Positions 1 to 10,100 of a stretch of 35,585 nt of DNA are shown here, piece after piece. How positions within the stretch are numbered: the first letter of the stretch is position 1; each line of letters begins with the position of its first letter. Made by a program: the position numbers and the translations under genes. The stretch is from Endomicrobiia bacterium (lineage in GTDB: Bacteria > Elusimicrobiota > Endomicrobiia > Endomicrobiales > Endomicrobiaceae): positions 1 to 35,585 of the forward strand of contig WRNH01000014.1 in assembly GCA_009776745.1 (NCBI GenBank), in the 5' to 3' direction. The notes beneath the pieces are model-generated. The model was not told the DNA's origin. It made no database searches and worked only from the letters and a program-made list of their open reading frames with translations.

Positions 1-1
1 G

Positions 2-70
2 GATAAAGACAGCGATTATCAAGAAAGGCTGAGAAACGCTTACGAGGGACTTTCTCCCGAAGAATATTAA
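2..70 (+). CDS. C-terminal end of an unidentified protein (cut by window start)
   Basis: An open frame enters from the left edge and ends at TAA 68-70. It encodes a charged tail that reads DKDSDYQERLRNAYEGLSPE and then EY. Too little is present to name the family. It is on the same strand as smc, 340 bp upstream. The stop is followed at once by an ACGACAA motif and a degenerate AATTACG repeat, the arrangement seen after several other genes in this window, which supports this being a real gene end. Confidence 0.5.
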   Translation, partial: DKDSDYQERLRNAYEGLSPEEY

Positions 71-99
71 ACGACAATTACGAATTGCAAATTACTATA

Positions 100-247
100 G
101 GGTCTCTCTAATAACCCTGCCTACGTCGGTCATTCCCGTGAAAACGGGAATCCATGTTTGCTGTTGTCGTCGATAAAAAAGCAACGTGAATTCCCGATAA
201 CAAATTTCGGGAATGACACCACTTTAGATAGATTTTTAGAGAGACCC
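100..247. mobile_element. MITE-like terminal-inverted-repeat element, copy 1 (148 bp)
   Basis: The ends are a perfect 12-bp inverted repeat: GGGTCTCTCTAA (100-111) and TTAGAGAGACCC (236-247). Inside are the hairpin ATTCCCGTGAAAACGGGAAT and the segment ending ACAAATTTCGGGA. A second copy at 20148-20286 shares the same order and much of the sequence. It has no coding capacity. No clear target-site duplication is visible. It is best read as a non-autonomous element; the mobilising enzyme is not in the window. Confidence 0.75.
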
Positions 248-348
248 AATTACGAATCAACGGCGAATACAAAACAGCCGTAGTTTCCTTTTTTTGTTTA
301 GTACGCGTAATTCATGTCCACACACCCTAGCTTCCGAGTTTCTAATAC

Positions 349-391
349 GGAGTTTGAAGTGAGGGGTTAACTTCACACTCCAGATTTTTTT
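349..391 (+). terminator. Terminator-like hairpin just before smc
   Basis: GGAGTTTGAAGT (349-360) pairs with ACTTCACACTCC (370-381), 11 of 12 positions matching around a 9-nt loop, followed by seven T residues (385-391). This has the form of an intrinsic terminator. It lies only 9 nt before the smc Shine-Dalgarno, so it may end the upstream transcript or attenuate smc. The stem words resemble the 7-nt repeat arms at 26685-26806. Confidence 0.5.
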
Positions 392-410
392 GTTATTACA
401 AGGAAAAAAG

Positions 411-3400
411 ATGTATTTAAAAAAAGTAGAAGTATGCGGTTTTAAATCATTTGCCGACAGGACGGTTTTGGGCTTTGAAAAAGGAGTATCCGGAATTATA
501 GGGCCTAACGGCTGCGGCAAATCAAATATAGCGGACGCCATACGCTGGTGTCTCGGAGAGCAGCGCGCGAAATCAATGAGAAGTTCCCAAATGCAGGAAG
601 TTATTTTCGGCGGCACTCAGACGAGAGCAACTACCGGCATGGCGGAAGTTGCTCTTACGTTTGACAACTCTCAAAATGTTCTGCCGATAGATTATTCGGA
701 AGTAATTGTAACAAGAAGGCTTTTCAGAAGCGGCGAGAGCGAATATTTTATCAATAAAACCCAGTGCAGGCTTAAAGACATAAGAGACATGTTTTTGGAT
801 ACCGGTATCGGTTCCGACGGATACTCCATTATTGAGCAGGGAAAAGTTGATTTTCTTACTACCGCAAAACCCGAAGACAGAAGAGAACTTTTTGAAGAAG
901 CCGCCGGAGTCGCGAAATATAAAGTAAGAAGAGAAGAGACGCTGCGCCGCCTTGAAAAAATAGATACCGACATGGGGCGTTTGTCGGACGCTTTGGCGAT
1001 ACATAAGCAGCAGATAACCGCTTTGGATATAGCCGCAAAAAAAGCAAAACAGTATAAAAAATATCAGGAAGAGCTTGCGAAATACGAAATCGCGGCTTTG
1101 GTGCAGCATATTACCTACGGAAATAATGAAATCGACAGGATCAAAAAAGATTTAGACCCCAAAATAAAAGAATTTGAAACAAATAATACGGTGGCAAACC
1201 AGCTTGATGCCGGCATTCAGGAGATACGTTTAAGTCTTGACGAAAAAAATGAACTGTATGTGAGTCTTAACAGAGATTTGAGCGAAATAAAAACGCAGAT
1301 AGGCATTGCCGACCAGATAATACAGCATTCGGCGCAGAGAGAAACGGAAATAAGGACCGAGCAGGAAAGGCTTGCCGCGGAAGCGGAGATAAACCGGGAA
1401 AAAGCCGCGCAGTATGAAGAGCAGCTCAATTCCATTAATACCGACGACGGTTCTCTTGCCGCGGAAACTGCGGATCTTGAGCGGATATATAAAGAGAAAG
1501 AACGGCAGTATAATTCGGTCAAATCAAAGCTTTTTGAAATAGAAGCAAGGGAAACTGCAATACGTTCCAGACTTTCGGAGCTTGAAAGCGAAAAAGAAGC
1601 GCAGATAAATTCCAAAGCCGAATTTTCGGAAACTAAAATACATTTGGACGCCGAAACCGCGTCTTTGCAGAGAATAATCGCAAGATTGGAAAGCGAGATC
1701 GAACCAACAAATACAGAAATAGCGAGAATCGAATCGGAACTTGCCGCGTCAAAAGAATCTCTCCTTTCTTTTGAATCGAAAAAAGAAGAGATCAATAAAA
1801 CCGTGGCTGAAAACGAAGCAAAACTCGACGAGCTTGAAACAAAACTTGCGCGGTTAAAAGAAAATATCGCTTCAAACGAGTCGAGAACGGCCACATTGCG
1901 CGAGTTTGACCAGCAGGATCCGATGCGTTCGGCAATCAGGACCGTTTTAAATTTAGGGATAGCAAGAGGTCCGGTAAGCAGCCTTATGGATTCCGACGGC
2001 GATAAGAACGAGCTTATAGCTTCGGCGCTCGGCGAGAAACTTAATTATCTCGTTTGCGCTACGGCTGCAAAAGCCGAAGAAGCGATAAAGTTTCTGGAAG
2101 ATAACGGGCTTTGCAGGCTTTCTTTTATTGTCGAGGAAAAAATTCCGGACGGGCAGTTTTCTTCGGCGATGGGTTTGCCTATGGGGTTTACCGAGCTCAT
2201 AAAATATATCAGATATTCTCCCGAAAATGAAAAATTAATAAAATTTATATGCGCCAATGCCATAGTTTCCGGAAGCAAAGTTTACGGAAACGTCATAGTT
2301 CAGGGCGGCGGAAAAACTTCTTTTGAAAAACCGGTCTTGATTGAAGAGCAGATAAAAAAACTTCAGGAAAAAAGCGCCGAACTTATTGATTCAGCCGCTT
2401 CCGTTCAGGCTGAGATAGACAATATAAACGAGTATCAGATAAATTCAAGGCTTGAAAAAGAAAGATTCGGATTTGACGCGGTAAAAATCAAAACGCAGCT
2501 TGAAAGCAAATATGCGCAAATCGAAGAAAAAAGAAACGACATTAAAAATACCGTCGAAGAAATAAATAAGCATAAAGAGGAAATAAACGCTAAAAGTTCG
2601 GAACTCGGATCATTTAATGAAAAAATATCCGTTTTTGACGGGCAGCTTGCAAGAATTGACGATGAAGAAAACGGACTTTACGACGAGCTTAAAAATATAG
2701 AAAACGATATTGCGGCAGTAAGGCAGGAAGAAGAAACGATTGCTCCTCTTATGATGGACGCAAGAAGCGCGTGGGACAAAAAAGCCGGCGAAATGGAAAA
2801 TAAGCAGAAAGGGCAGCAGTATATCGCTGACAATATTGCCAATATAAAACGGCAGATCGAATATGCCGTAAATAAAACCGCCGAAAATGAAAATAAACTT
2901 GCGGAACTTTTAACGACTCAGGAGACAGAGACGGTCAAGATCCGGCAGCATTATGAAGAGCAGGCGCAAAAAGAGGCATTGATTCAAATTTCTTTAAACG
3001 ACAGACAGAAACTTCAGGACGATATAGACGCAAAAACAAACGCGTGGCATGAAATGAGAGGGAAAGTCGACGATTTAAACGCTGAAATGAACGCCATGCA
3101 GATCGATTTGAAAAACTTTGAGTATCAGAGAAATGATTTGGAAAAACGTCTTGTTGAAACTTACGGCAAACCGTATGAAGAGATCAAAAATAATTTTGAC
3201 GGCATTGAAGTAAATCACGAAGAGATAAACAGAATCAAAAGGAAAATGGAATCTCTGGGTTCGGTAAATCTTGCAGCCCAGGAAGAGTATGACGCTTTGG
3301 AACAGAGGTACAATTTTCTTTTAACGCAGCAGCAGGATTTGCTTAAAGCCAAAGACGATCTTCATGAAGTTATAAGAAAGATAAACGTTTCAACCATAGA

Positions 3401-3884
3401 GAATTTTAAAAAGACTTTTGACGTTGTGAGAGAAAATTTTAAAGAGCTTTACAGAAAACTTTTCGGCGGCGGCGAAGCTGACCTTATGCTTACCGACGAA
3501 AATAATCTTCTGGAAAGCGGAATTGACATATTTGCGCAGCCTCCCGGAAAAAAGCTTCAAAACATATCGCTTTATTCCGGAGGAGAGAAAGCTTTGACGG
3601 CTGTTGCTTTGCTGTTTGCTTTTTTTATGGCCAAGCCTTCGCCTTTCTGTATTCTTGACGAAGTCGACGCTCCTCTGGACGACGCAAATATAGGAAGATA
3701 TATTGCCATGGTGAAAGAGTTTGCTTCAAAAACGCAGTTCTTAGTAGTAACGCATAACAAACGCACTATGGAAATGGCCGATGTTCTTTACGGAGTAACA
3801 ATGGAAGAACAGGGCGTATCCAAAATTATTTCCGTAAGAATGAATAAACAAGATGACAATATCGAGGAGGCGGCCGCTCAATGA
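411..3884 (+). CDS. smc: Chromosome segregation/condensin ATPase SMC
   Basis: A 1157-residue protein of normal length for bacterial SMC. The N-terminal half of the ATPase head has Walker A GPNGCGKSN (residues 31-39). Two long charged coiled-coil arms flank a hinge at about residues 503-640. The C-terminal head has the ABC signature LYSGGEKAL (about 1054) and Walker B ILDEVDAPLDD (about 1080). SMC dimers with ScpA/ScpB organise and help separate the chromosome. I chose ATG 411 because AAGGA ends 6 nt before it; an in-frame ATG at 390 has no such site and would add seven residues. The last codons overlap the next gene by ATGA, so the two are probably co-translated. The scpA and scpB genes are not in the window. 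Confidence 0.97.
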   Translation: MYLKKVEVCGFKSFADRTVLGFEKGVSGIIGPNGCGKSNIADAIRWCLGEQRAKSMRSSQMQEVIFGGTQTRATTGMAEVALTFDNSQNVLPIDYSEVIVTRRLFRSGESEYFINKTQCRLKDIRDMFLDTGIGSDGYSIIEQGKVDFLTTAKPEDRRELFEEAAGVAKYKVRREETLRRLEKIDTDMGRLSDALAIHKQQITALDIAAKKAKQYKKYQEELAKYEIAALVQHITYGNNEIDRIKKDLDPKIKEFETNNTVANQLDAGIQEIRLSLDEKNELYVSLNRDLSEIKTQIGIADQIIQHSAQRETEIRTEQERLAAEAEINREKAAQYEEQLNSINTDDGSLAAETADLERIYKEKERQYNSVKSKLFEIEARETAIRSRLSELESEKEAQINSKAEFSETKIHLDAETASLQRIIARLESEIEPTNTEIARIESELAASKESLLSFESKKEEINKTVAENEAKLDELETKLARLKENIASNESRTATLREFDQQDPMRSAIRTVLNLGIARGPVSSLMDSDGDKNELIASALGEKLNYLVCATAAKAEEAIKFLEDNGLCRLSFIVEEKIPDGQFSSAMGLPMGFTELIKYIRYSPENEKLIKFICANAIVSGSKVYGNVIVQGGGKTSFEKPVLIEEQIKKLQEKSAELIDSAASVQAEIDNINEYQINSRLEKERFGFDAVKIKTQLESKYAQIEEKRNDIKNTVEEINKHKEEINAKSSELGSFNEKISVFDGQLARIDDEENGLYDELKNIENDIAAVRQEEETIAPLMMDARSAWDKKAGEMENKQKGQQYIADNIANIKRQIEYAVNKTAENENKLAELLTTQETETVKIRQHYEEQAQKEALIQISLNDRQKLQDDIDAKTNAWHEMRGKVDDLNAEMNAMQIDLKNFEYQRNDLEKRLVETYGKPYEEIKNNFDGIEVNHEEINRIKRKMESLGSVNLAAQEEYDALEQRYNFLLTQQQDLLKAKDDLHEVIRKINVSTIENFKKTFDVVRENFKELYRKLFGGGEADLMLTDENNLLESGIDIFAQPPGKKLQNISLYSGGEKALTAVALLFAFFMAKPSPFCILDEVDAPLDDANIGRYIAMVKEFASKTQFLVVTHNKRTMEMADVLYGVTMEEQGVSKIISVRMNKQDDNIEEAAAQ

Positions 3885-5011
3885 TGACGAAAATAAGCCT
3901 GCTTAAATGCAAAGATTATGATAATGCCAACATCACCGTCAAAGAAGCCGTAAATCTTCTCGGCGGTATTTCTTCTTTTGTTAAACCCGGTGAAAAAATA
4001 TTGGTAAAGCCGAATCTTTTGAGCCCAAAAACTCCGGATAAGGCCGTTACGACTCATCCTGAAATTGTAAGAGCTGTTATACAGCTTGTTAAGAAAGCAG
4101 GCGCGGTTCCTGTTGTGGGGGACAGCCCCGGCGGAGCGGCGCATACCAATATTAAAGAGCTTTGGGACGTAACGGGCATGACGCAGGTTTGTAAAGAAGA
4201 AGGGGTTGAAATTGTCAGTTTTGAAGCCGCCGGCGCAAAAGAAATTGATATTAACGACGTAAATGTCGAAAAGGTTTTATTTTCGAACATTGTGTTAGAC
4301 TGCGACGGGATAATAAATCTTCCTAAATTGAAAACCCATTCGCTTATGACTTTTTCATCCGGAATAAAAAATTTGTACGGCTGTATTCCCGGGCTTAGAA
4401 AAGTTGAATATCACAAACTTGCTTCGAAAAATGAAGATTTCGGACATCTTTTGGCAAACATATATCTGTTTTTGAAAAATAAAATAAGATTTACTTTGGT
4501 AGACGGAATTTTAGGGATGGAAGGCAACGGACCGAGTTCGGGAGACATAAGAAAAATAGAAATGATCGCGGCTTCTTCCGATACCATGATGCTTGACGCT
4601 TTTTTATTTGACAGTCTCGGCGGAAATATTATGAAAAATCATATATTCAAAAAATTAAATATTTTTCCCGACAATTTAAACAGGCTTTCCATAATAGGCA
4701 AACTTCCCGGCGATTTTGATTTGTCGAACTTCCGTTTTCCGCATACCATAAAACTGGATTTGTTTCCTAGATCGTTTATAAGAATTTTAGGAAAATTTTT
4801 ATGGGTCAAAACCAGAGTTAACTTATCCAAATGCGGCGGATGCATGTTTTGCGTAAAGTCGTGCCCCGTACACGCGATCGAGATAAAAGAAGACATAAAA
4901 AGACCTTTTGTAATAGATAAAAAATGCATAAGCTGTTTTTGCTGCCATGAACTTTGTCAGTTTAGAGCCATAGATTTTAAGAAGAGCCTGCTGGCAAAAC
5001 TTTTTATGTAG
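3881..5011 (+). CDS. DUF362 domain protein with C-terminal double [4Fe-4S] ferredoxin domain
   Basis: The first 300 or so of 376 residues carry DUF362 family landmarks: KPNLL, THPEIV, GDSPGG (about residue 80) and PKLKTH (about 147). The C-terminus has two ferredoxin cysteine clusters, CGGCMFCVKSCP (from about residue 318) and CISCFCCHELC (from about 348), expected to bind two [4Fe-4S] clusters. DUF362-ferredoxin proteins are common in anaerobes and their reaction is not established; electron transfer is an inference from the clusters. No signal peptide is seen, so it is probably cytoplasmic. The start overlaps the smc stop as ATGA, with GAGGAGG 10 nt upstream; ATG 3884 is an alternative. A functional link to SMC is not obvious and the overlap may only reflect operon packing. 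Confidence 0.9.
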   Translation: MMTKISLLKCKDYDNANITVKEAVNLLGGISSFVKPGEKILVKPNLLSPKTPDKAVTTHPEIVRAVIQLVKKAGAVPVVGDSPGGAAHTNIKELWDVTGMTQVCKEEGVEIVSFEAAGAKEIDINDVNVEKVLFSNIVLDCDGIINLPKLKTHSLMTFSSGIKNLYGCIPGLRKVEYHKLASKNEDFGHLLANIYLFLKNKIRFTLVDGILGMEGNGPSSGDIRKIEMIAASSDTMMLDAFLFDSLGGNIMKNHIFKKLNIFPDNLNRLSIIGKLPGDFDLSNFRFPHTIKLDLFPRSFIRILGKFLWVKTRVNLSKCGGCMFCVKSCPVHAIEIKEDIKRPFVIDKKCISCFCCHELCQFRAIDFKKSLLAKLFM

Positions 5012-5016
5012 GTATA

Positions 5017-5140
5017 AAGGCAAATAATAGGTAATAGGTAAAAGGTAAAAGGTTTTGGTGTTTTCGCAAAACGAAAACCGATAAACAAGTTTCGGCAAAG
5101 CCGAAACGTAATACCTATTACCTATTGCTTTTTATCTGTC
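5017..5140. repeat. Composite palindromic element: 7-nt repeat arms around two hairpins
   Basis: After AAGGCAA the left arm repeats AGGTAAT/AGGTAAA every 7 nt to about 5052. Two hairpins follow: GTTTTCG-caaaa-CGAAAAC (5060-5078) and GTTTCGGC-aaa-GCCGAAAC (5089-5107). The right arm (5109-5140) is the inverted array; AATAGGTAATAGGTA matches it exactly over 15 nt. The core is shared with the elements at 22674, 26677 and 30278. It sits between the DUF362 gene and the acyltransferase gene. Confidence 0.85.
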
Positions 5141-5153
5141 ATTTGAGGTTATT

Positions 5154-6050
5154 GTGTCCAAAAGAAGTAAAATCCAAAATTATCTTGAATACAGCTTTCT
5201 GAAAGCAGCGATGTTTTTTATGTACTTATTTCCGCTTTCTTTTGCCCTGAAAATAGGACAGTTTCTTGCCGCGTTTATATATTATTTTGTTCCGATAAGA
5301 AAAAAACACGTTATCGGCATGCTCTCAATATCGTTTCCCGAAAAATCCGTAAAAGAAATAAAACAAATAGCTAAAAACACATATAAAAATTTTATGAAAA
5401 CCGTAATAGAAATGGTTTTTTTCCCTGTTCTTTCCGACGATATGATAAAGGATATGATGGTTTATGAAAACGAACAGGTCATAACCGGCGTCTTGTCGAG
5501 AGGGAGGGGGATGATTCTTATGTCCGCGCATTTCGGCAATTGGGAGCTTACAGCTCTGGCTTTTTCAAAGAGCCGCCCGATATCGGTTATCGTCGCGAAA
5601 CAGTCGAATCCTCTTGTGGATAAAATGATAAATGACATACGGACAAAAAAGGGATTTAAAACTATAGACAAAGACGATAAAATGGCTTTCAGAAATATAC
5701 TTAAAACTTTAAGGGCAAATGAGACCGTTGCCATTCTTGCAGATCAGGATGCCGGAAAACAGGGCGTTTTTGTGCCGTTTTTCGGGCGTCCGGCTTCGAC
5801 CCCGAAAGGTCCCGCTCTTTTTGCAATAAAAGCGGGAAGCCCGCTGGTATCGGCCTTCGGCATAAGGCAGCCCGACGGAAAAGTTAAAGTTAAATTTCAG
5901 GAAATTCCTTTTGCCGATGCCGCTGATGACGAAGAAAAGATAAAAATTGTTAATACAAAATATTCGCAAATGCTTGAAGAAATTGTCAGAGAACATCCCG
6001 ACCACTGGTTCTGGTTCCACAGGAAATGGAAAACAAGACCGGATGCATAG
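5154..6050 (+). CDS. Lysophospholipid/lipid A-type acyltransferase (LpxL/HtrB family)
   Basis: This 298-residue protein matches the LpxL/HtrB acyltransferase family in length and motifs. The catalytic HX4(D/E) box is HFGNWE (His126, Glu131). It is followed by ADQDAG, FFGRPASTPKGP and, near the C-terminus, the family hallmark DHWFWFHRKWKTRP. An N-terminal hydrophobic stretch (about residues 15-45) would anchor it in the inner membrane facing the cytoplasm. In known members it adds an acyl chain from acyl-ACP to a lipid A precursor; the exact acceptor here is unknown, and no other lipid A genes are nearby. Start is GTG 5154 with TGAGG 5 nt upstream. It is separated from the DUF362 gene by a palindromic repeat element and faces the PorV-type gene tail to tail. 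Confidence 0.9.
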   Translation: MSKRSKIQNYLEYSFLKAAMFFMYLFPLSFALKIGQFLAAFIYYFVPIRKKHVIGMLSISFPEKSVKEIKQIAKNTYKNFMKTVIEMVFFPVLSDDMIKDMMVYENEQVITGVLSRGRGMILMSAHFGNWELTALAFSKSRPISVIVAKQSNPLVDKMINDIRTKKGFKTIDKDDKMAFRNILKTLRANETVAILADQDAGKQGVFVPFFGRPASTPKGPALFAIKAGSPLVSAFGIRQPDGKVKVKFQEIPFADAADDEEKIKIVNTKYSQMLEEIVREHPDHWFWFHRKWKTRPDA

Positions 6051-6165
6051 AGGCACGAATGTCCTTCTGCTGCATTCAGTATAAACTCCGAGGCACGGTA
6101 AAATAGCTTTGCCGTTATGCGGATGCAGAGCTGCATTGTCCTTGCCGAACTGCAGCTTTTGAACT
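6051..6165. other. Intergenic region between convergent genes, with hairpins
   Basis: This gap separates two convergent genes. It contains a hairpin with ACGG and CCGT ends (6095-6115) nested in a CTGCAT...ATGCAG inverted repeat. It could act as a two-way transcription stop, but there is no clear T-run, so that is a guess. The composition resembles the other palindromic spacers rather than coding sequence. Confidence 0.4.
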
Positions 6166-7077
6166 TTACCAAAAAATTGTCAATGAAATGCGGTGGGTGT
6201 CGCCGAGGTTTCCCATGGGGACAAAAGCATAATCTAAAATTAAATATTTATATTCAAACCCAATGCCAGCGCTGAGCCCGGACAGATCCTCGCTTTCCGG
6301 TATTGTATTGTATCCTGCCCTGAACATTACGTTTACATCTTCCGAAATTTCTAATGTATATTCGCCGCCGCCGGCGTAGTATATGTCTCTGTCCGCAGTT
6401 TTGCCGGCATCCGCCGCAAGAAGAAGATTGTGCAGAACGTAAAAACCTGCTCCTAATCTTATAGCAGTCGGAAGTTTTTCGGTCTCAGCGTCGTATTTTA
6501 TTCCTTTTCCCATATCAACGACGGAAACGCCTATCATAAGCCTGTCAAAAAAAAGCGGCGAGCTTAATCCTGCGCTAAACGCGTATGCGTTAGCGGCGTT
6601 TATTATTTCGGATTGTATGTATTTTGCGGCGACTCCGATCCCGAAACCGCCTATATTCACTCCGAATCCCAAAGCCGCGGCAGCATCGTATGGATTTATG
6701 TTCCCCATGGAATATCCGTCTGCGTCAAATGCGTTTATGCCGCCCGCAGAAAAATATTGCGCAGATACTCCGATCGCGCTCCTTTTTCCGATATTTATAA
6801 GTATGGAAGCATAATCATAGAATGTTTCTTCAACATATATCGCGTGCATAAAATCTACAGAGTTCACTCCTGCTGAGGCTAAAAGCCCCGGATTCCAGTA
6901 CATAGCTGTAGAATCGTCGGCTATGGCGGTTCCTGCGCCTCCCATTCCTATATATCTTGCTCCGCCTCCCATTTCAAGAAAAGCCAAAGCAGTAGTGCCG
7001 TTTGAACCGGCATAAACCTCTCCGGCGGGAAACGCCAGCAGCAGAAACATAGCCAAGAACCGCATGATTTTTTTCAT
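6166..7077 (-). CDS. PorV/PorQ-family (UPF0164) outer-membrane beta-barrel protein
   Basis: A 303-residue protein with a signal peptide (MKKIMRF, a hydrophobic core, then AGEVYA, probable cleavage before GSNG). The mature start carries family hallmarks: ALAFLEMGGGARYIGMGGAG and DDSTAMYWNPG. The rest alternates glycine and aromatic residues as in FadL-like barrels and ends ISLTIFW, an aromatic end typical of outer-membrane barrels. In Bacteroidota, PorV is an outer-membrane part of the type IX secretion system that receives cargo with C-terminal signals; PorV-like proteins also occur in other phyla where their role is less clear. Here it lies directly downstream of, and on the same strand as, a giant secreted protease with a sorting-type C-terminal domain, which suggests an export partnership. 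A purine-rich AAAGAGA precedes the start. Confidence 0.82.
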   Translation of the reverse strand: MKKIMRFLAMFLLLAFPAGEVYAGSNGTTALAFLEMGGGARYIGMGGAGTAIADDSTAMYWNPGLLASAGVNSVDFMHAIYVEETFYDYASILINIGKRSAIGVSAQYFSAGGINAFDADGYSMGNINPYDAAAALGFGVNIGGFGIGVAAKYIQSEIINAANAYAFSAGLSSPLFFDRLMIGVSVVDMGKGIKYDAETEKLPTAIRLGAGFYVLHNLLLAADAGKTADRDIYYAGGGEYTLEISEDVNVMFRAGYNTIPESEDLSGLSAGIGFEYKYLILDYAFVPMGNLGDTHRISLTIFW

Positions 7078-7107
7078 AATGTTTCTCTTTATTAAACAAT
7101 TAATATG

Positions 7108-7150
7108 TGGATTGCTTCTTCAGAAAACTTCGTTTTCTTCATCGCAATGA
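7108..7150. repeat. Short palindromic repeat of the 'ATTGC...GCAAT' type
   Basis: GGATTGCTTCTTC and ATCGCAATGAC enclose a perfect inner hairpin AGAAAAC-TTC-GTTTTCT (7122-7138). Read on the minus strand it resembles the element at 34971-35004 (GTCATTGCGA...GAAGCAATC). It lies in the 83-bp gap between the protease gene and the PorV-type gene, so it would be transcribed if the two are one operon. Confidence 0.65.
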
Positions 7151-7160
7151 CAGCAAAACT

Positions 7161-10100
7161 TTATCTTTCCACGGCAATTTTGATTTTCTTTTTATTTCCG
7201 TTTTTATCTTCCATATACGCTATATACACTCCGCTGGCCGCTTTTTCGCCTGCATTATTTTTTCCGTCCCAAACTGCCGTTCCGCCCGCGTCGGCTTCCA
7301 AATTTCTCACGGTCTGCCCCAGCAATGTATATATCTTTATTTGCGTTCCTGCAGGAATATTTGAAAAATGCATTTTGGAATAATTCGCTCCCTTCGACGG
7401 CCGTATAGGGTTGGGATAATATTTCACATCCTCAAATGCTTTTACAGCGTTTGCCGTTCCCATTATCGCAAATACGGACAAATATTCCGTATTTACCGTT
7501 ACCAGCTTATTTTCCTTGTCAACCTTTGACTTTAGCGGCATCCACACATTTTTTCCTTCGTCATACATTGAGATACCCAGCCTGTCTTCGTCCATTTCCG
7601 TTATGTCGGACTCATTATAAGGCAGTCTCAGCTCTATTTCTTTTTCCGGCTTTTTCCCTTGCGCATCGACATAAACGGCTATATTCGTATGTCTTAATTC
7701 TTTCGCATAAGATTCTGTCTGCGCAAAACCGGTTTGCTGGTATATAGTGATTTTTACGTCTTCGCTGAATGTTCTTTCCGGGATTATCATCATTCCGGTA
7801 TTTTGAACGCCGTTTTTGGATATTACCGGAAACATTATTACTGCGCCTGCATATGCAAACAAATTATATGCTGTGCTGTTATCCGGCGTTATATTCATAT
7901 TTGACGCTGCCGCATATTCAGGGCCTCCGTCATATGCCGCTGCATATACTTTCCAAGTTCCGGTAATAGCCGCAAACGTTCCGGTTATCTGCGTTGCGCT
8001 TACCGACATTATGTCCGGCATTATCTTTATATTTTCATCCGACGCATTCTTTAACACAACTTTTGTATAGCCGTTTATAAATCCGGTTCCGTTTACGGTC
8101 AAATTTACCGTATCTCCCGTTTTTGCCTCGGCAGGCGCAAAACTTGTTATTGTTAACGCATCATATATTGTCACTGCATTCGTTTTGGTTATGTGATCCC
8201 CGCTTGCGTTTGTTACCGTTAAATCAAATTCCGTGCCGTTTGCTGTGCCTGAAGGTATCGCAAATGACGCCGTTATACCGGTTGTTCCGCTCTGTGCTAT
8301 ACCGGTTCCGTTTATTACCGTATCTCCTATCAGCTCTATGTTTGCTCCGCTTTGAAAATCCGTTCCCGTTACGCTTAAGTTCAGCGTTGTTCCTCTTATT
8401 CCTATCCCGGGCGTCACGCTGCTTATTGCCATATCGCCCTGCACCAAAAATATTCCGTTCATCATTATGTCGCTTGCATAACCCGTGCTTGACACCGCCA
8501 AATCCCAATATCCTATTGCTGCCGTACCCGGTATATCAAATGACGCCGTTAATTTGTTTGACGAATTGTATGTTACGGAATTTGCCGTTATCGTGTTTGT
8601 TCCTTTTATAAGTTTTACCGTTGAACCTTCCAGCAGGCTTGTTCCGATTATTTCAACATTTACCGTTACGCCTCTTTTGCTTGAATCCGGTATTATGCTG
8701 TCTATCATTTTGCCTGTCAGCATTACGTTAAAATTTCCCGCTGCCGCATATTCGGGACCGTTTTCATATGCCGCTGCATACAATTTCCATGTGCCCGCAA
8801 CAGCATTAAAAGTTCCAGTTATTTGCGTACCGCTTACCGAAGTTATGCTTGGTATTATCGTTTGACTTTCATTTGACGCGTTTTTTAACACAATTTTTGT
8901 ATGACCGTTTATAAATCCGGTTCCGTTTACCGTCAAATTTACCCTTTCTCCGGCAATGGCCTGCAATGGCATAAAATTTGTTATTGCCGGCGCGCCGTAT
9001 ATTGTCACTGCCTGCGTTTTTGTCACATAATCGCCGCTTGCGTTTGTTACCGTTAAATCAAATTGCGTGCCGTTTGCAGCGGTTGACGGTATTGCAAATG
9101 CCGCAGATATTCCGGCAGTTCCGTTCAGCGTCACGCCGGTCCCGTTTATCACCGTGCTGCCGTTTGTCAGCTTTATGCCTGCTCCGCTTTGGAAATCCGT
9201 TCCTGTTACGCTTAAGTTCAGAGTAGTCCCTCTTATCCCTAAGCCAGGCGTCACATTGTTTATCGACATATCTCCCTGCACTAAAAATATTTCGGGTTTC
9301 ATTATATCGCCGGAATATCCCGTGCTTGATACTGCTAGATCCCAATATCCTGTTTGCGCCGCGCTTGGTATTGTAAATGACGCCGTTAATCTGCTTGATG
9401 AATTATATGTCACGGAATTTGCCGTGATCGTGTTTGTTCCTTTTATCAGCTTTGCCGTTGAGCCTGCAAGCAGATTCGCTCCGTTTATTTCAACGTTTAC
9501 CGTCACGCCTCTTTTGCTTTCTGCCGGCGTTATTGAGTTTATTGTCCCGGTAACCAATGCCGCGCTGTATACTGTCACAGCCTGCGATTGGGTTATATAA
9601 TCGCCGCTTGTGTTTGTTACGGTCAAATCAAATTTTGTTTCGCTTGCAATATTCGGCGGTATCGCAAAAGACGCCGATACTCTGGTATTTCCGTTACGCG
9701 ACACATTGGTTCCGTTTATCACCGTGGCGCCGCTTGTTAATTTCACTGTCACTCCGTTTTGAAAATCCGCGCCGGTCACGGTTAAATTTAACGTCGTTCC
9801 TATTGTTCCTGAACTGGGCGTCACGCCGGTTATTGCCATACTGTTTCCAAGTACAAAAAATATTCCCGTCTTTGTTATATCGCTTGCATATCCCGAGCTT
9901 GATATGACCAAATCCCAGTATCCTATTGCCGCATTGTTCGGTATATTGAATGCCGCGGTCAGTTTGTTTGATGAATTGTATGTTACCGATGCCGCCGTTA
10001 TTGCGGTGCTTCCGGTTCTTGTCAGCCTTACCGTTGAGCCTGCCAGCAAATTCGTTCCGTTTATCTCCACGTTTACTGTCGTATTCCTTCTGCCGGACTC

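Larger units (their letters stand above)
71..410. other. Intergenic region upstream of smc holding repeats
   Basis: This 340-bp gap contains no credible gene. It starts with ACGACAA (71-77) and a short AATTACG-type array, then holds a 148-bp terminal-inverted-repeat element (100-247). AATTACGAAT resumes directly after the element, as if the element had landed in or beside the array. The right part has a terminator-like hairpin (349-391) and the smc ribosome binding site (AAGGA, 400-404). I see no convincing smc promoter here. Confidence 0.6.

Noticed and set aside
1217-1894. 225-codon Ser-rich minus-strand frame opposite smc
   Set aside because: The Ser/Phe/Ile-rich product is what the reverse strand of coiled-coil codons gives; no domain or start signals.
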